Of a stretch of 49,384 nt of DNA, positions 32,595 to 41,045 are shown piece by piece. The stretch comes from Alphaproteobacteria bacterium (GTDB taxonomy: Bacteria > Pseudomonadota > Alphaproteobacteria > Micropepsales > Micropepsaceae), in NCBI GenBank assembly GCA_025361185.1, contig JANYAR010000116.1, positions 1-49,384 of the forward strand. Reading direction: 5' to 3'. A program made the translations under genes and the position numbers. Every line of letters begins with the position of its first letter. Positions within the stretch are counted from its first letter, which is position 1. Below the pieces are notes generated by a model. That model searched no databases, was not told the origin of the DNA, and saw only the letters and a list, made by a program, of their open reading frames with translations.

Positions 32595-33586
32595 GCCACC
32601 AGGACTTTAGCAGCACTCTCCGGCAATTCCTCGCCAAAGCAGCGTTGATAGAACTCCGCCACGCTGGCGCGTTCCAACTCGTCGCACTTGTTGAGAAAGG
32701 TGAGGCGGAAAGCAAAGCCGATATCGCCGAAGATTTCGGCATTCTGCGCCCAGGTCATCACCGTGCGCGGGCTCATCACCGTGGAAAGATCGCCCGCGAC
32801 AAAGGCGTTGCGGGTCATGTCGGCCAGCCGGACCATAGCCGAAATGGTCTTCTTGCCTTCGGGCGTGTTGTAGGCGGGCGCCTTGGCCAGCACGATCTCT
32901 TCTTCGGCTTCATGGGTCAGATAGTTCAGGGTGGTGACGATGCTCCAGCGGTCCATCTGGCCCTGATTGATCTGCTGGGTGCCGTGATACAGGCCCGTGG
33001 TGTCGCCAAGACCGATGGTGTTGGTGGTGGAGAACAGGCGGAATGCCGGATGGGGATGGATCACCTTGTTCTGGTCCAGCAAGGTAAGACGGCCGGAGAC
33101 CTCCAGCACGCGCTGGATCACGAACATCACATCGGGACGCCCCGCGTCATATTCGTCGAACACCAGCGCCACCGGACGCTGCAGCGCCCAGGGCAGTAAG
33201 CCTTCGCGGAATTCGGTGACCTGTTGGCCGTCCTTCAGCACAATGGCGTCCTTGCCGATCAGGTCGATACGGCTGATGTGGGAATCCAGGTTGATGCGGA
33301 TACAGGGCCATTTCAGCCGCGCCGCCACCTGTTCGATATGGGTGGATTTGCCGGTGCCGTGATAGCCCTGGATCATCACCCGGCGGTTGAAGGCGAACCC
33401 GGCCAGGATGGCCAATGTAGTGTCGCGGTCGAAACGATAGGCCGGATCGATCTCCGGCACATGCTCGTTGACCCTTGTGAAGGCGGGCACCTGCATCTTG
33501 GTCTTGATGCCGAATAGCGCGCCGGCGTCCACCGTCGTGTCCGGCTTGGCCGCAGGTTCCAGGGTTTCTGTATGGATGCTCATCAA
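32591..33586 (-). CDS. cobS: Aerobic cobaltochelatase AAA+ subunit CobS
   Basis: A 331-residue MoxR-like AAA+ ATPase that drives the CobNST chelatase. Walker A is [20 protein letters not shown] (about residue 97), Walker [18 protein letters not shown], sensor 1 near [20 protein letters not shown], and the second-region arginine near [17 protein letters not shown]. The opening ([18 protein letters not shown]...) is typical CobS. Start at 33586 or the next ATG at 33583. It lies 54 nt after the J-domain gene and overlaps cobT by 4 nt. Confidence 0.96.
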   Translation of the reverse strand: MMSIHTETLEPAAKPDTTVDAGALFGIKTKMQVPAFTRVNEHVPEIDPAYRFDRDTTLAILAGFAFNRRVMIQGYHGTGKSTHIEQVAARLKWPCIRINLDSHISRIDLIGKDAIVLKDGQQVTEFREGLLPWALQRPVALVFDEYDAGRPDVMFVIQRVLEVSGRLTLLDQNKVIHPHPAFRLFSTTNTIGLGDTTGLYHGTQQINQGQMDRWSIVTTLNYLTHEAEEEIVLAKAPAYNTPEGKKTISAMVRLADMTRNAFVAGDLSTVMSPRTVMTWAQNAEIFGDIGFAFRLTFLNKCDELERASVAEFYQRCFGEELPESAAKVLVA

Positions 33587-33640
33587 TTGGGTCCGCAGAG
33601 CCGCCGCGACGCCAGCACGGGCGCGAGAAGCACGCCCGCT

Positions 33641-34246
33641 TCAGGAAAGCAGACCCGAGGCGCGCAACACACCATAGGCCTTGATAACCTGTTTCAGCCG
33701 TTCTTCCGCGCCCCGGTCGCCGCCATTCGCGTCGGGATGAAAACGCTTCACAAGCTCCTTATACCGCGCCTTGATCTCGATCAAGGTGGCGTTGTGCGCC
33801 AGTTGCAGCGTGTCCATGGCCATGACCTGAAGCCGCGTCAAATGCCGCTCCGGACGGCGCACGGTGGTGGAGTCGCCGTCCTCTGCAAACATCGCATGGC
33901 TGTCATTCACGCCGCCCAGCGGGGTCTGGCCCATCCGGGCCCGGGCGCCGCGCTTGCCCAGCGGCCAGGTGGGACGATGGCCGGTCAGCGCCTCCTCACG
34001 GAAGCGCTGGATGTCGCCATCGTCCATGTCCTTGAAGAAATCCCAGGCCTCATTGTGGGCGCGGGCATGGGCGGCGCAATACCACAGATATTCTGACAGA
34101 TTTTTGGGCGACTTGGCGACGCGGCAATTGCCCGGACCGATGCAGCCCGGCGCCTCGCACATGCGGGTTTCGGGCTCCTTCACGCGCGCTTTTCCAGGCT
34201 TGATCCGGATATCGCTCTTGAATCGCGAGGTGCGCGGTTGAACCAT
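33641..34246 (-). CDS. Protein with C-terminal J domain
   Basis: A 201-residue protein. The N-terminal two-thirds (about 1-135) carry CEAPGCIGPGNCRVAKSPKN, which contains two or three cysteines that could bind metal, then YLWYCAAHARAHNEAWDFF. The J domain is at the C-terminus (about 140-200) with YKELVKRFHPDANGGDRGAE, including the HPD tripeptide needed to stimulate DnaK. This unusual architecture, with J domain last, is conserved in Alphaproteobacteria next to cobS and bolA. No zinc-finger or G/F region of true DnaJ. A DnaK co-chaperone of unknown client is inferred. Confidence 0.92.
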   Translation of the reverse strand: MVQPRTSRFKSDIRIKPGKARVKEPETRMCEAPGCIGPGNCRVAKSPKNLSEYLWYCAAHARAHNEAWDFFKDMDDGDIQRFREEALTGHRPTWPLGKRGARARMGQTPLGGVNDSHAMFAEDGDSTTVRRPERHLTRLQVMAMDTLQLAHNATLIEIKARYKELVKRFHPDANGGDRGAEERLKQVIKAYGVLRASGLLS

Positions 34247-34327
34247 GGACCGATTATGGGATCGAATGGGTAAAAGACAAGAAAACGTATCGCTTGACTT
34301 TCCGCGTGCCGGAGAGAAGTTCGCATT

Positions 34328-34621
34328 ATGAGCGTTTCCGCCTCCCTTCGGGACAAATTAACGTCTGCCTTCGTGCCGCTTCTTCTGGAGGTCCGGGACG
34401 AAAGTGCCCGTCATGCCGGCCATGCCGGCGCCACGCGCGACGATGGCAGCCAGGGCGAGACCCATTTTCACGTCAGGCTGGTATCGGAATCGTTCGTGGG
34501 GCTATCGCGGGTGGAACGCCAGCGCCGGATTTATGCCGCGTTGAAGGAAGAACTAGCCGGCCCGGTTCACGCCTTGTCGCTGGAGGCCCTTACGCCTTCT
34601 GAGGCGCAGAAGGCCGTTTGA
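34328..34621 (+). CDS. bolA: BolA-family protein
   Basis: A 97-residue BolA-like protein. SASLRDKLTSAF begins the fold; the conserved histidine region is ETHFHVRLVSESFVGLSRVER, followed by HRRIY-like QRRIYAALKEELAG and HALSLEALTP. BolA proteins pair with monothiol glutaredoxins to bind or transfer Fe-S clusters. Family subtype (BolA or IbaG) is not decided. The last 32 bp overlap the 3' end of the convergent CNNM/CBS gene. Divergent from the J-domain gene. Confidence 0.93.
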   Translation: MSVSASLRDKLTSAFVPLLLEVRDESARHAGHAGATRDDGSQGETHFHVRLVSESFVGLSRVERQRRIYAALKEELAGPVHALSLEALTPSEAQKAV

Positions 34622-35876
34622 CCGGCGGCACAACGCGTAGCGCGGTGATCTGGTTGCGCTGGCGGCGCATGATCTCGAAGGTGTAACCGAAAAAAGCGAA
34701 GCGCTGGCCCACATCGGGAATCGTGGCCGATTGGGCGATGACAAGCCCCGCCACGGTGGTGGCGTTTTCTTCCGGCAGGTTCCAGTCCAGCTCGCGATTG
34801 AGATCGCGCACCGGCACGGTGCCGTCCACCAGATAGGAGCCATCGGGGCGGCGGCGCACATCGGGGCGCGTTTCCAACGCGTGCTCATCGGGAATGTTGC
34901 CGAAGATTTCCTCCAGGATATCCTCCAGCGTCACCAGGCCCTGCAGCGCGCCATACTCATCCACCACCAAGGCGAAATGGCTTTTATGTTTGCGGAACGA
35001 TGCCAGCTGCTCTTCCAGCGTGGTGGTGTCGGGCACATACCAGGGCACCAGCGCCAGGGCGGCGACGTCGATAGCGTTCAGATCACCTTTGTGCTCCACC
35101 AACGCCTTCGCCAGGTGCTTGGTGGAGAGAATGCCGACGATATTCTCCGGTTCGCCCCGCCACAGCGGTATGCGGCTGTGATGGGAGGCGATGGCGGCAT
35201 CCAGCAGCTCCCGCTCGGGCAGGTCGGCGTTCAGGCTGTCCATATTGGTGCGATGAAGCATGACATCGCTGACCTTGAGTTCGCGCAAATCGAGAATGCC
35301 GCCGATCATGTCGCGATGCTCGCGCTCGACATTGCCTTCCTGGTGATGCAGTTCGACTGAGCCGCGGATATCCTCATGCGCTTCCTCGGTTGTGGCTTCT
35401 TCCTCGTCGCCAACGCCGAATAGCCACAACACCCGCCAAACCATCCATTGCACCGCCACCACGACCGGCGCCAGCACGCTCACCACCAGGCGCAGCGGTA
35501 CGGCGACAAACAGCGCGAAACGGTCGGTGCGGGCGATGGCCAAGGTTTTGGGCAGGACTTCGGCGAAGATCAGGATAAACACCGTCATCAAGCCGGTGGT
35601 AACGGCGACAGCGCGATGCCCCAGCCTGTCCTCCAGCGCCGAGGTCATCAACGAGGAGGCCAGGATGTTGATGAAGGTGTTGCCCAGCAAGACTGAGCCG
35701 ATCAACCGCTCGCGATTTTCCACCAGGCGGTTGACGTTGGCGGCGGCCTTGGAGCCATCCTTTTCCAGCTGGTGCATGCGGCCGCGGGACACGGCGGTGA
35801 GCGCCGTTTCTGAACCGGAAAAGAAGCCCGACAACGCCAGCAGCAGGGCGATGACGACGAAGGTGGTGACGAGCAT
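34590..35876 (-). CDS. CNNM/CBS transporter-type membrane protein (HlyC/CorC family)
   Basis: A 428-residue inner-membrane protein. Residues about 1-190 form a CNNM/DUF21 domain (VVIALLLALSGFFSGSETAL at the start, LLGNTFINILASSL, FILIFAEVLPKTLAI). Two CBS domains (about 210-330) contain VSDVMLHRTNMDSL and LVVDEYGALQGLVTLEDILE. The C-terminal CorC_HlyC domain (about 350-420) has DGSYLVDGTVPVRDLNREL and YTFEIMRRQRNQITALRVV. Family members handle Mg2+/Co2+ export or tolerance. The ATG at 35876 starts at the first helix; the longer frame upstream lacks family sequence. The 3' end overlaps bolA by 32 nt. aroB ends 41 nt upstream. Confidence 0.92.
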   Translation of the reverse strand: MLVTTFVVIALLLALSGFFSGSETALTAVSRGRMHQLEKDGSKAAANVNRLVENRERLIGSVLLGNTFINILASSLMTSALEDRLGHRAVAVTTGLMTVFILIFAEVLPKTLAIARTDRFALFVAVPLRLVVSVLAPVVVAVQWMVWRVLWLFGVGDEEEATTEEAHEDIRGSVELHHQEGNVEREHRDMIGGILDLRELKVSDVMLHRTNMDSLNADLPERELLDAAIASHHSRIPLWRGEPENIVGILSTKHLAKALVEHKGDLNAIDVAALALVPWYVPDTTTLEEQLASFRKHKSHFALVVDEYGALQGLVTLEDILEEIFGNIPDEHALETRPDVRRRPDGSYLVDGTVPVRDLNRELDWNLPEENATTVAGLVIAQSATIPDVGQRFAFFGYTFEIMRRQRNQITALRVVPPVKRPSAPQKA

Positions 35877-35917
35877 GGGTTCCACGCCTTGAGGGAAGGC
35901 GGAGGATAACCGATTTT

Positions 35918-37027
35918 TTAGGCGGCCAGGACCTCTTTTACCGCTTCCAGCGGCACGTCGCTGGTGACAAAGGCCTGGCCCAGTCCCCTGAGCAGGATGA
36001 AGGTCAGCTTGCCGTCCGCCACTTTCTTGTCGTGGGCCATGTGGCGGATCAGCTCGCCGGCGCTGGGGCGCGCGCCCGCGATGTCGGAAATGGTGCAAGG
36101 CAATCCGATTGCCTTCAGATGGCGGGTGAAGCGCTGCGCGTCCTGGCCGGGACACAGACCCAGCTTCACCGACAGCTGGAACGCCAGCGCCATGCCGATG
36201 GCGACTGCCTCGCCGTGAATCAACCGGTCAGAGAACCCGGTCGCCGCTTCCAGCGCGTGGCCGAATGTGTGTCCCAGATTCAGCAGGGCGCGGTCGCCGG
36301 TCTCACGCTCGTCGCGCGCCACGATGTCGGCCTTCATCCGGCAGGAATGCGCCACGGCCCTCACGTTGGCGGCCTCGTCACCCGCCAATGCGGCGGCGCC
36401 ATGGACTTCGAGCCATTCGAAGAAGAGTTCATCGCCCATCGCGCCGTATTTCACCACTTCGGCATAGCCGGCCAGCAGCTCGCGTTTCGGCAAGGTCTTC
36501 AGCAGCGCCGTATCGGCGATGACGATGCGCGGCTGGTGGAACATTCCGATCAGGTTCTTGCCCTGCGCCGCGTTGATCGCGGTCTTGCCGCCGACCGAGG
36601 AATCCACCTGGGCCAGAAGCGTGGTCGGTATCTGCGCAAAGGCGACGCCGCGCTTCAGAACCCCGGCGGCAAAACCGGTCAGATCGCCGATCACCCCGCC
36701 GCCCAGCGCAATCACCAGGCCTTTGCGGTCTATTTCCATGTCCAGCAGAGCGCCCGACAATCTCTCCAGACCGGCAAAGCTTTTGCTGACTTCGCCCGGC
36801 GCCATCACGATGGCGCGCGCTTCGATTCCGGACTGACGTAGAACGTCCATCAAAGGGGCCAGGTGCAGATCCGCCACATGACTGTCGGTCACCACTGGCA
36901 CGATTGCCTTTCCCCCATTTTTGGAGAGAAGGGGCTTCAGCAGCGCGCCGGCACGCGCCAGCATGCCCGTGCCGACATGGATGTCATAGGCGCGCGTCCC
37001 CAGTCCGACTGTGATCAGTTCGCTCAT
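35918..37027 (-). CDS. aroB: 3-dehydroquinate synthase
   Basis: An NAD- and Zn-dependent enzyme converting DAHP to 3-dehydroquinate, second step of the shikimate pathway. The 369-residue product shows VVTDSHVADLHLAPL, the cofactor segment ALGGGVIGDLTGFAAGVLKRG, QIPTTLLAQVDSSVGGKTAIN and the zinc His motif NLGHTFGHALEAATGF, HGEAVAIGM. The ATG at 37027 overlaps the aroK stop (ATGA), which selects it over an upstream start. aroK-aroB is a classical pair. Confidence 0.97.
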   Translation of the reverse strand: MSELITVGLGTRAYDIHVGTGMLARAGALLKPLLSKNGGKAIVPVVTDSHVADLHLAPLMDVLRQSGIEARAIVMAPGEVSKSFAGLERLSGALLDMEIDRKGLVIALGGGVIGDLTGFAAGVLKRGVAFAQIPTTLLAQVDSSVGGKTAINAAQGKNLIGMFHQPRIVIADTALLKTLPKRELLAGYAEVVKYGAMGDELFFEWLEVHGAAALAGDEAANVRAVAHSCRMKADIVARDERETGDRALLNLGHTFGHALEAATGFSDRLIHGEAVAIGMALAFQLSVKLGLCPGQDAQRFTRHLKAIGLPCTISDIAGARPSAGELIRHMAHDKKVADGKLTFILLRGLGQAFVTSDVPLEAVKEVLAA

Positions 37028-37569
37028 GACGTCCCGCATATCGCATCAGCGGCCAGGGCGGCAATGATCTTGTCCACCAGCGCGGCATGGGGTTCGTCGC
37101 CGGATTCCAGAATCATGTCGGCCAGGGCGTAGACCGGTTCGCGCAGCGCCAGAAGCCGCTCCAATGTACCGCGCATGTCGTCATTGTTCAGCAGGGGCCG
37201 GGCTTGGTCGTGTTCCTGGCGCTTTCGCACACGCCCCAGCAGGACTTCGACCGGCGCCTTCAGCCAGATCGAGAAAGTGGATGCCTTCATCGCGGTGCGG
37301 GTGAAGTCGTCCATACAGGCGCCGCCGCCTGTCGCCAGGACGTGCGGGGGGTGGCCCAGCAACCGGGCGATGACGCTGCGCTCCAGCCGGCGGAATTCGG
37401 GCTCGCCATATTTGGCGAAAACCTCGGCCACCGTCATGCCCGCCGCCGCCTCTATCTCATGATCGGCGTCGGCGAAGGGTACTTCCAGGCGCACGGCCAA
37501 GCGCTTGCCGATCGAGGTTTTTCCCGCTCCCATCATGCCCACCAGCGCCACGATCTTGGTCAGTGCCAT
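37024..37569 (-). CDS. aroK: Shikimate kinase
   Basis: Phosphorylates shikimate at the 3-OH with ATP. The 181-residue product has the P-loop VGMMGAGKTSIGKRLA, the shikimate site DADHEIEAAAGMTVAEVF, FRRLER with its conserved Arg, ATGGGACMDD, and the lid region RKRQEHDQARPLL. The ATG at 37569 (MALTKIVALVG) is preferred to one six codons upstream by comparison with the family N-terminus. It overlaps aroB by 4 nt and is divergent from xerD. Confidence 0.96.
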   Translation of the reverse strand: MALTKIVALVGMMGAGKTSIGKRLAVRLEVPFADADHEIEAAAGMTVAEVFAKYGEPEFRRLERSVIARLLGHPPHVLATGGGACMDDFTRTAMKASTFSIWLKAPVEVLLGRVRKRQEHDQARPLLNNDDMRGTLERLLALREPVYALADMILESGDEPHAALVDKIIAALAADAICGTS

Positions 37570-37595
37570 GTCTTCCCGATACACCATTTGGGTGT

Positions 37596-37639
37596 GCGTG
37601 TCTTTTGCGGCTCGTCCTGCTCGCTCACAAAAGATACGC
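37596..37639. repeat. Inverted repeat in the aroK/xerD divergent region
   Basis: GCGTGTCTTTTG (37596-37607) and CAAAAGATACGC (37628-37639) form 12-bp arms with one mismatch, 20 nt apart. They sit in the 93-nt region between divergent genes, so a shared operator is possible. A stem-loop is less likely given the 20-nt loop. Confidence 0.5.
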
Positions 37640-37662
37640 GGGGCATGTTACACCTTTTGTCC

Positions 37663-38631
37663 ATGACTCGCCCCGCACAAGCAGCACGCTCCCGCAAAGC
37701 GGCCGGCGCGACCCATTTGATCGAGGCGTTCCTCGACATGATGAGTGCCGAGCGCGGCGCGGGCGCCAATACCTTGGCGGCCTATCGCCGCGATCTGCTG
37801 GACCTTGCCGGGTTTGTAGATTCGAAAGGGGCGGACCTGCGCCAGGTCACGCGCGAACAGTTGCGCGAATTTCTCACGGGCCTTTCCTCGTCGGGCATGG
37901 CCGCTTCCACCCAGGCGCGCAAGCTTTCGGCATTGCGCCAGTTTTTTGGCTTTCTGTATGCGGAAGGCATCCGCGCCGACGATCCCACCCAGACCATCGC
38001 AGCGCCAAGGGCCAGCCGGCCCCTGCCCAAGATTCTATCGGGTGAGGATCTGGATGCGATGCTGGCTGCGGCAGCTCAAGATATCTCGCCCGAAGGGCTC
38101 CGGCTGAGCCTGATTGTGGAGATGCTGTATGGCGGCGGCCTGCGCGTTTCAGAACTGGCGGGAATGAGTCTGGCGGCGGTGGCGGCCAAGGGGGATTTCA
38201 TCCGTGTCACCGGCAAGGGGAACAAGGAGCGGTTGTCGCCGCTCAGTTCCGCCGCCCGCACCGCCCTGGATGCCTATCTGGCGGTGCGCGGCCATTTCCT
38301 CTCCCAGCATGACAAGAACAACCGCTATCTCTTTGCCTCGCGCGGGACGGAAGGCTTTCTGACCCGGCGGCGCTTTCACCAGCTGCTGAAGGCTTTGGCG
38401 GCCAAGGCCGGGATCGATCCCGCCAAGGTGTCACCGCATGTGCTGCGCCATGCCTTTGCCACCCATCTGGTGGAAGGCGGCGCCGACCTGCGCAGTGTTC
38501 AGACCCTGCTGGGCCATGCCGATATCGCCACAACCCAGATCTATACCCATGTGGCGCGGGACCATTTGAGCCGGGTGGTGCGGGCGGCCCACCCGCTGGG
38601 GAAAACCAATTCTCCCAAGAAATCCAGCTAA
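37663..38631 (+). CDS. xerD: Site-specific tyrosine recombinase XerD
   Basis: A 322-residue tyrosine recombinase expected to act with XerC at dif to resolve chromosome dimers under FtsK control. The N-terminal core-binding domain has LIEAFLDMMSAERGAGANTL and LRQFFGFLYAEGI. The catalytic domain has all active residues: Arg in YGGGLRVSELAGM, Lys in VTGKGNKERLSPL, HVLRHAFATHL with His and Arg, LGHADIATTQIYTHV with the second His and nucleophile Tyr. The accA and aroK neighbours are the usual site of alphaproteobacterial xerD. The start at 37663 (MTRPAQ) has no clear ribosome-binding site; 37645 is the alternative. Confidence 0.92.
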   Translation: MTRPAQAARSRKAAGATHLIEAFLDMMSAERGAGANTLAAYRRDLLDLAGFVDSKGADLRQVTREQLREFLTGLSSSGMAASTQARKLSALRQFFGFLYAEGIRADDPTQTIAAPRASRPLPKILSGEDLDAMLAAAAQDISPEGLRLSLIVEMLYGGGLRVSELAGMSLAAVAAKGDFIRVTGKGNKERLSPLSSAARTALDAYLAVRGHFLSQHDKNNRYLFASRGTEGFLTRRRFHQLLKALAAKAGIDPAKVSPHVLRHAFATHLVEGGADLRSVQTLLGHADIATTQIYTHVARDHLSRVVRAAHPLGKTNSPKKSS

Positions 38632-38714
38632 CTATTTGGGAAATATGGGTTCTTTAGCCATTTCCTTTCCCGGGCAGCTATGCCATTTTTCCGAGTCTAT
38701 CGGTGATTTGACCC

Positions 38715-39665
38715 ATGCATTACCTGGAATTTGAACGCCCCATTGCCGAACTGGAGGGGAAAATCGTCGAGCTGAGAAAGCTCGCCGAGGAAGACCCCGC
38801 CATGGATATCGACGTCGAGGTGGCGCGGCTGCAGACCCGCGCCGGGACCCTGGTGGCCGATACCTATGCCAGGCTGACATCCTGGCAAAAGGTGCAGGTG
38901 GCGCGTCATCCCGGACGGCCGCATTTCCTGGATTACGCGCGCCGGATTTTGGAGGATTTCACGCCCCTGGCCGGGGACCGCAACTATGGCGAGGACCAGG
39001 CCGTGGTGGCGGGGCTGGCCCGGTTTCGCGGCCGCGCCGTCGCCTTCATCGGCCAGGAAAAAGGCAACGATACCCAGAGCCGGTTGAAACACAATTTCGG
39101 CATGGCCATGCCGGAAGGCTATCGCAAGGCGGTCCGCATCTTTGAGCTGGCCGATCAGTTCAGGCTTCCGGTGCTGAGCTTCTGCGACACCTCCGGCGCC
39201 TATCCCGGCGTCTCGGCCGAAGAACGCGGCCAGGCGGAAGCCATTGCCCGCTCGATCCAGGCGGGACTTTCGGTCAGGGCGCCCTTTATCGCCACCATCA
39301 TCGGTGAAGGCATGTCGGGCGGCGCCATCGCCATCGCGGCCGCCAGCCGCGTCTATATGTTGGAACATTCTATCTATTCGGTGATCTCACCTGAGGGCTG
39401 CGCCTCCATCCTGTGGCGCAGCGCCGACAAGGCGCAGGAAGCCGCCAATGCGCTCAAGATCACCGCCCAGGATCTGCATCAGTTGAAAGTGATCGACGGT
39501 ATCGTGCCCGAGCCGGTGGGCGGGGCGCACCGGGCGCCGTTTGAGGCGATCGATGCGGTCTCCGATCAGATCGCGGCGGGCCTGAAGGAAATGGAAGGCG
39601 TCTCCGGCGACGAGTTGCTGCGCCAGCGCCGCGCCAAGTTTCTGGTGATGGGGCGAAACCTGTAA
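38715..39665 (+). CDS. accA: Acetyl-CoA carboxylase carboxyltransferase subunit alpha
   Basis: With AccD it transfers CO2 from carboxybiotin to acetyl-CoA, giving malonyl-CoA for fatty acids. The 316-residue protein matches family length. Visible parts are LEFERPIAELEGKIVELRKL, WQKVQVARHPGRPHFLDY, FIGQEKGNDTQSRLKHNFGM, SFCDTSGAYPGVSAEERGQA, and the acyl-CoA loop GEGMSGGAIAIAAA and YSVISPEGCASILWR. It begins 83 nt after xerD on the same strand. Confidence 0.97.
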   Translation: MHYLEFERPIAELEGKIVELRKLAEEDPAMDIDVEVARLQTRAGTLVADTYARLTSWQKVQVARHPGRPHFLDYARRILEDFTPLAGDRNYGEDQAVVAGLARFRGRAVAFIGQEKGNDTQSRLKHNFGMAMPEGYRKAVRIFELADQFRLPVLSFCDTSGAYPGVSAEERGQAEAIARSIQAGLSVRAPFIATIIGEGMSGGAIAIAAASRVYMLEHSIYSVISPEGCASILWRSADKAQEAANALKITAQDLHQLKVIDGIVPEPVGGAHRAPFEAIDAVSDQIAAGLKEMEGVSGDELLRQRRAKFLVMGRNL

Positions 39666-39666
39666 G

Positions 39667-39763
39667 ACGCGCGAAAGCGCGGCTTCGATTTGATCCGTCG
39701 CTAGATCTTGAGCGACAGCGAAAGACGCGTAGCACGACAATCAAATCGAAGGTTTCGCGCGCC
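39667..39763. repeat. About 97-nt foldable element after accA
   Basis: The outer arms CTTCGATTTGAT (39683-39694) and ATCAAATCGAAG (39740-39751) are perfectly complementary. They are extended by GCGCGAAA (39669-39676) and TTTCGCGC (39753-39760) with a 6-nt versus 1-nt offset. Inside is a 6-bp hairpin GTCGCT...AGCGAC (39697-39716). It could be a transcribed structured RNA or a palindromic repeat; no family is recognised. Confidence 0.55.
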
Positions 39764-39800
39764 CGAGCGAGGGGCCGGGGAAGCCGTCAGTACAACTGCC

Positions 39801-39840
39801 AAAACAAAAAGGCCCGGCTTAAAGCCGGGCCTTTTGCTTT
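39801..39840. terminator. Bidirectional rho-independent terminator (accA / CsgG-like gene)
   Basis: GGCCCGGCTTAAAGCCGGGCC (39811-39831) is flanked by AAAACAAAAA on the left and TTTTGCTTT on the right. It therefore has a U-tract in both directions and fits both convergent genes. Confidence 0.93.
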
Positions 39841-39852
39841 CAGATCGTGAAA

Positions 39853-40803
39853 TCAGCGCGCCATCGCCAGGCTGCCGTTCGGCACCCAGCCCTTGTTGTC
39901 GACTTCGTCGGTGACTTCCCTCCAGGCGCCATCGGTATTGCCGGTGGGATACAGGATCATGCCGGGATCCAGGGTCCGCACCACCTTGCCCTTTACGTCG
40001 GGGGTGGCGCGCATCACGCCGGGACGCGACATGGTCACGGTGCGCTGCGGTGCATCGGCCTTGGCGTCGGTGGACAGGCCGCCCATGTCGCTCACCAGTT
40101 TGCTGTAGGCGTCGATGTAAGCCAGGGTTACCACCTGGCCGATGGCGCTGTTCTGGTAACTGGACACACCGGCTGCGCCAAAGGCGCCGACGCCAAAGCC
40201 GCCCAAACCGCCGCCGAACCCAACATCGGTCTTGGAACCATGGCCTTCCGCCATCGCCTGCTGCTCGCTGGTGCGCACATTGGTGACGGTCAGGAGCACA
40301 TCCGCCGTCTTGGACGAGATATTGATATTGGCGACAATCGCGCCGGCAAAGCCGCCCATGAAACCACCCAACAGTCCGCCGACATTGGTGCCGCCGGCAT
40401 TGCCGTTCTTGGAAACGACGTCAGGTACCAGGATATAGTCCGCGGCCTTCACCTGTCCGCCGCCGATATTGGAGCCGCCCTGCAGGGCGCCGCCGGCCGC
40501 CAATGCGCGTTCCTGCTGCGCCATTTCAAAACCCTTGCCGCGATCCACCAGGGTGAAGCAGCCGGACTGGCGCACAAACAGCTTGAGCAGCAAGTCGGGC
40601 GACTCCAGATTAAGCGCGGTCCACCAGTTGTTCTGCGGCTCGCGCACCGCCAGGGTGCCGATCTTGCGGGGGCACATGGGAATCTGGGCCTGCTTCTCGG
40701 CTTTCTTCTCGTCGATGGAAGCCGCAAAGACCGGCGCCACCGGCAGCGCCAAGGCGAAGAGAGACAAGGCGGCCGTCGTGGTGACGAATTTTCCCAAGCG
40801 CAT
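39853..40803 (-). CDS. CsgG/HfaB-like exported protein with C-terminal SH3 domain
   Basis: A 316-residue exported protein with a signal peptide (about 1-27, cleavage after FAA-type VFA). The middle (about 45-240) resembles the CsgG/HfaB domain: KIGTLAVREPQNNWW, LVDRGKGFEMAQQERAL, ADYILVPDVVSKNG, then a Gly-rich stretch (TNVGGLLGGFMGGFAGAIVA and GFGGGLGGFGVGAFGAAG) and TLAYIDAYSKLVSDM. A C-terminal bacterial SH3-like segment (about 258-316) ends REVTDEVDNKGWVPNGSLAM. Cell-surface assembly is suggested by CsgG (curli secretion) and HfaB (holdfast anchor), but there is no lipobox Cys, unlike true CsgG lipoproteins. Function is uncertain. Confidence 0.8.
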   Translation of the reverse strand: MRLGKFVTTTAALSLFALALPVAPVFAASIDEKKAEKQAQIPMCPRKIGTLAVREPQNNWWTALNLESPDLLLKLFVRQSGCFTLVDRGKGFEMAQQERALAAGGALQGGSNIGGGQVKAADYILVPDVVSKNGNAGGTNVGGLLGGFMGGFAGAIVANINISSKTADVLLTVTNVRTSEQQAMAEGHGSKTDVGFGGGLGGFGVGAFGAAGVSSYQNSAIGQVVTLAYIDAYSKLVSDMGGLSTDAKADAPQRTVTMSRPGVMRATPDVKGKVVRTLDPGMILYPTGNTDGAWREVTDEVDNKGWVPNGSLAMAR

Positions 40804-41045
40804 GGTAAACCCCTTCGATTTTCTCGGGCGATTTTCTCCGGCCGGAGCGGCAAACCATGTCCGGTCCAGACGAATTCAACCCCTGCCGCGGACATGGGCC
40901 CGCGCGCCCGAACAGATTAGCCCAAGGTGAAAAATCTGCAAGTTCGCCGCGCTGCGGGAACCGATCGATTTGAGTGACAAACGCCCTAGCCGTAAGTGAA
41001 GGACCGGGAAGGATTATTCCTTCGCTGCGACAGCCGCCGGCAGGA

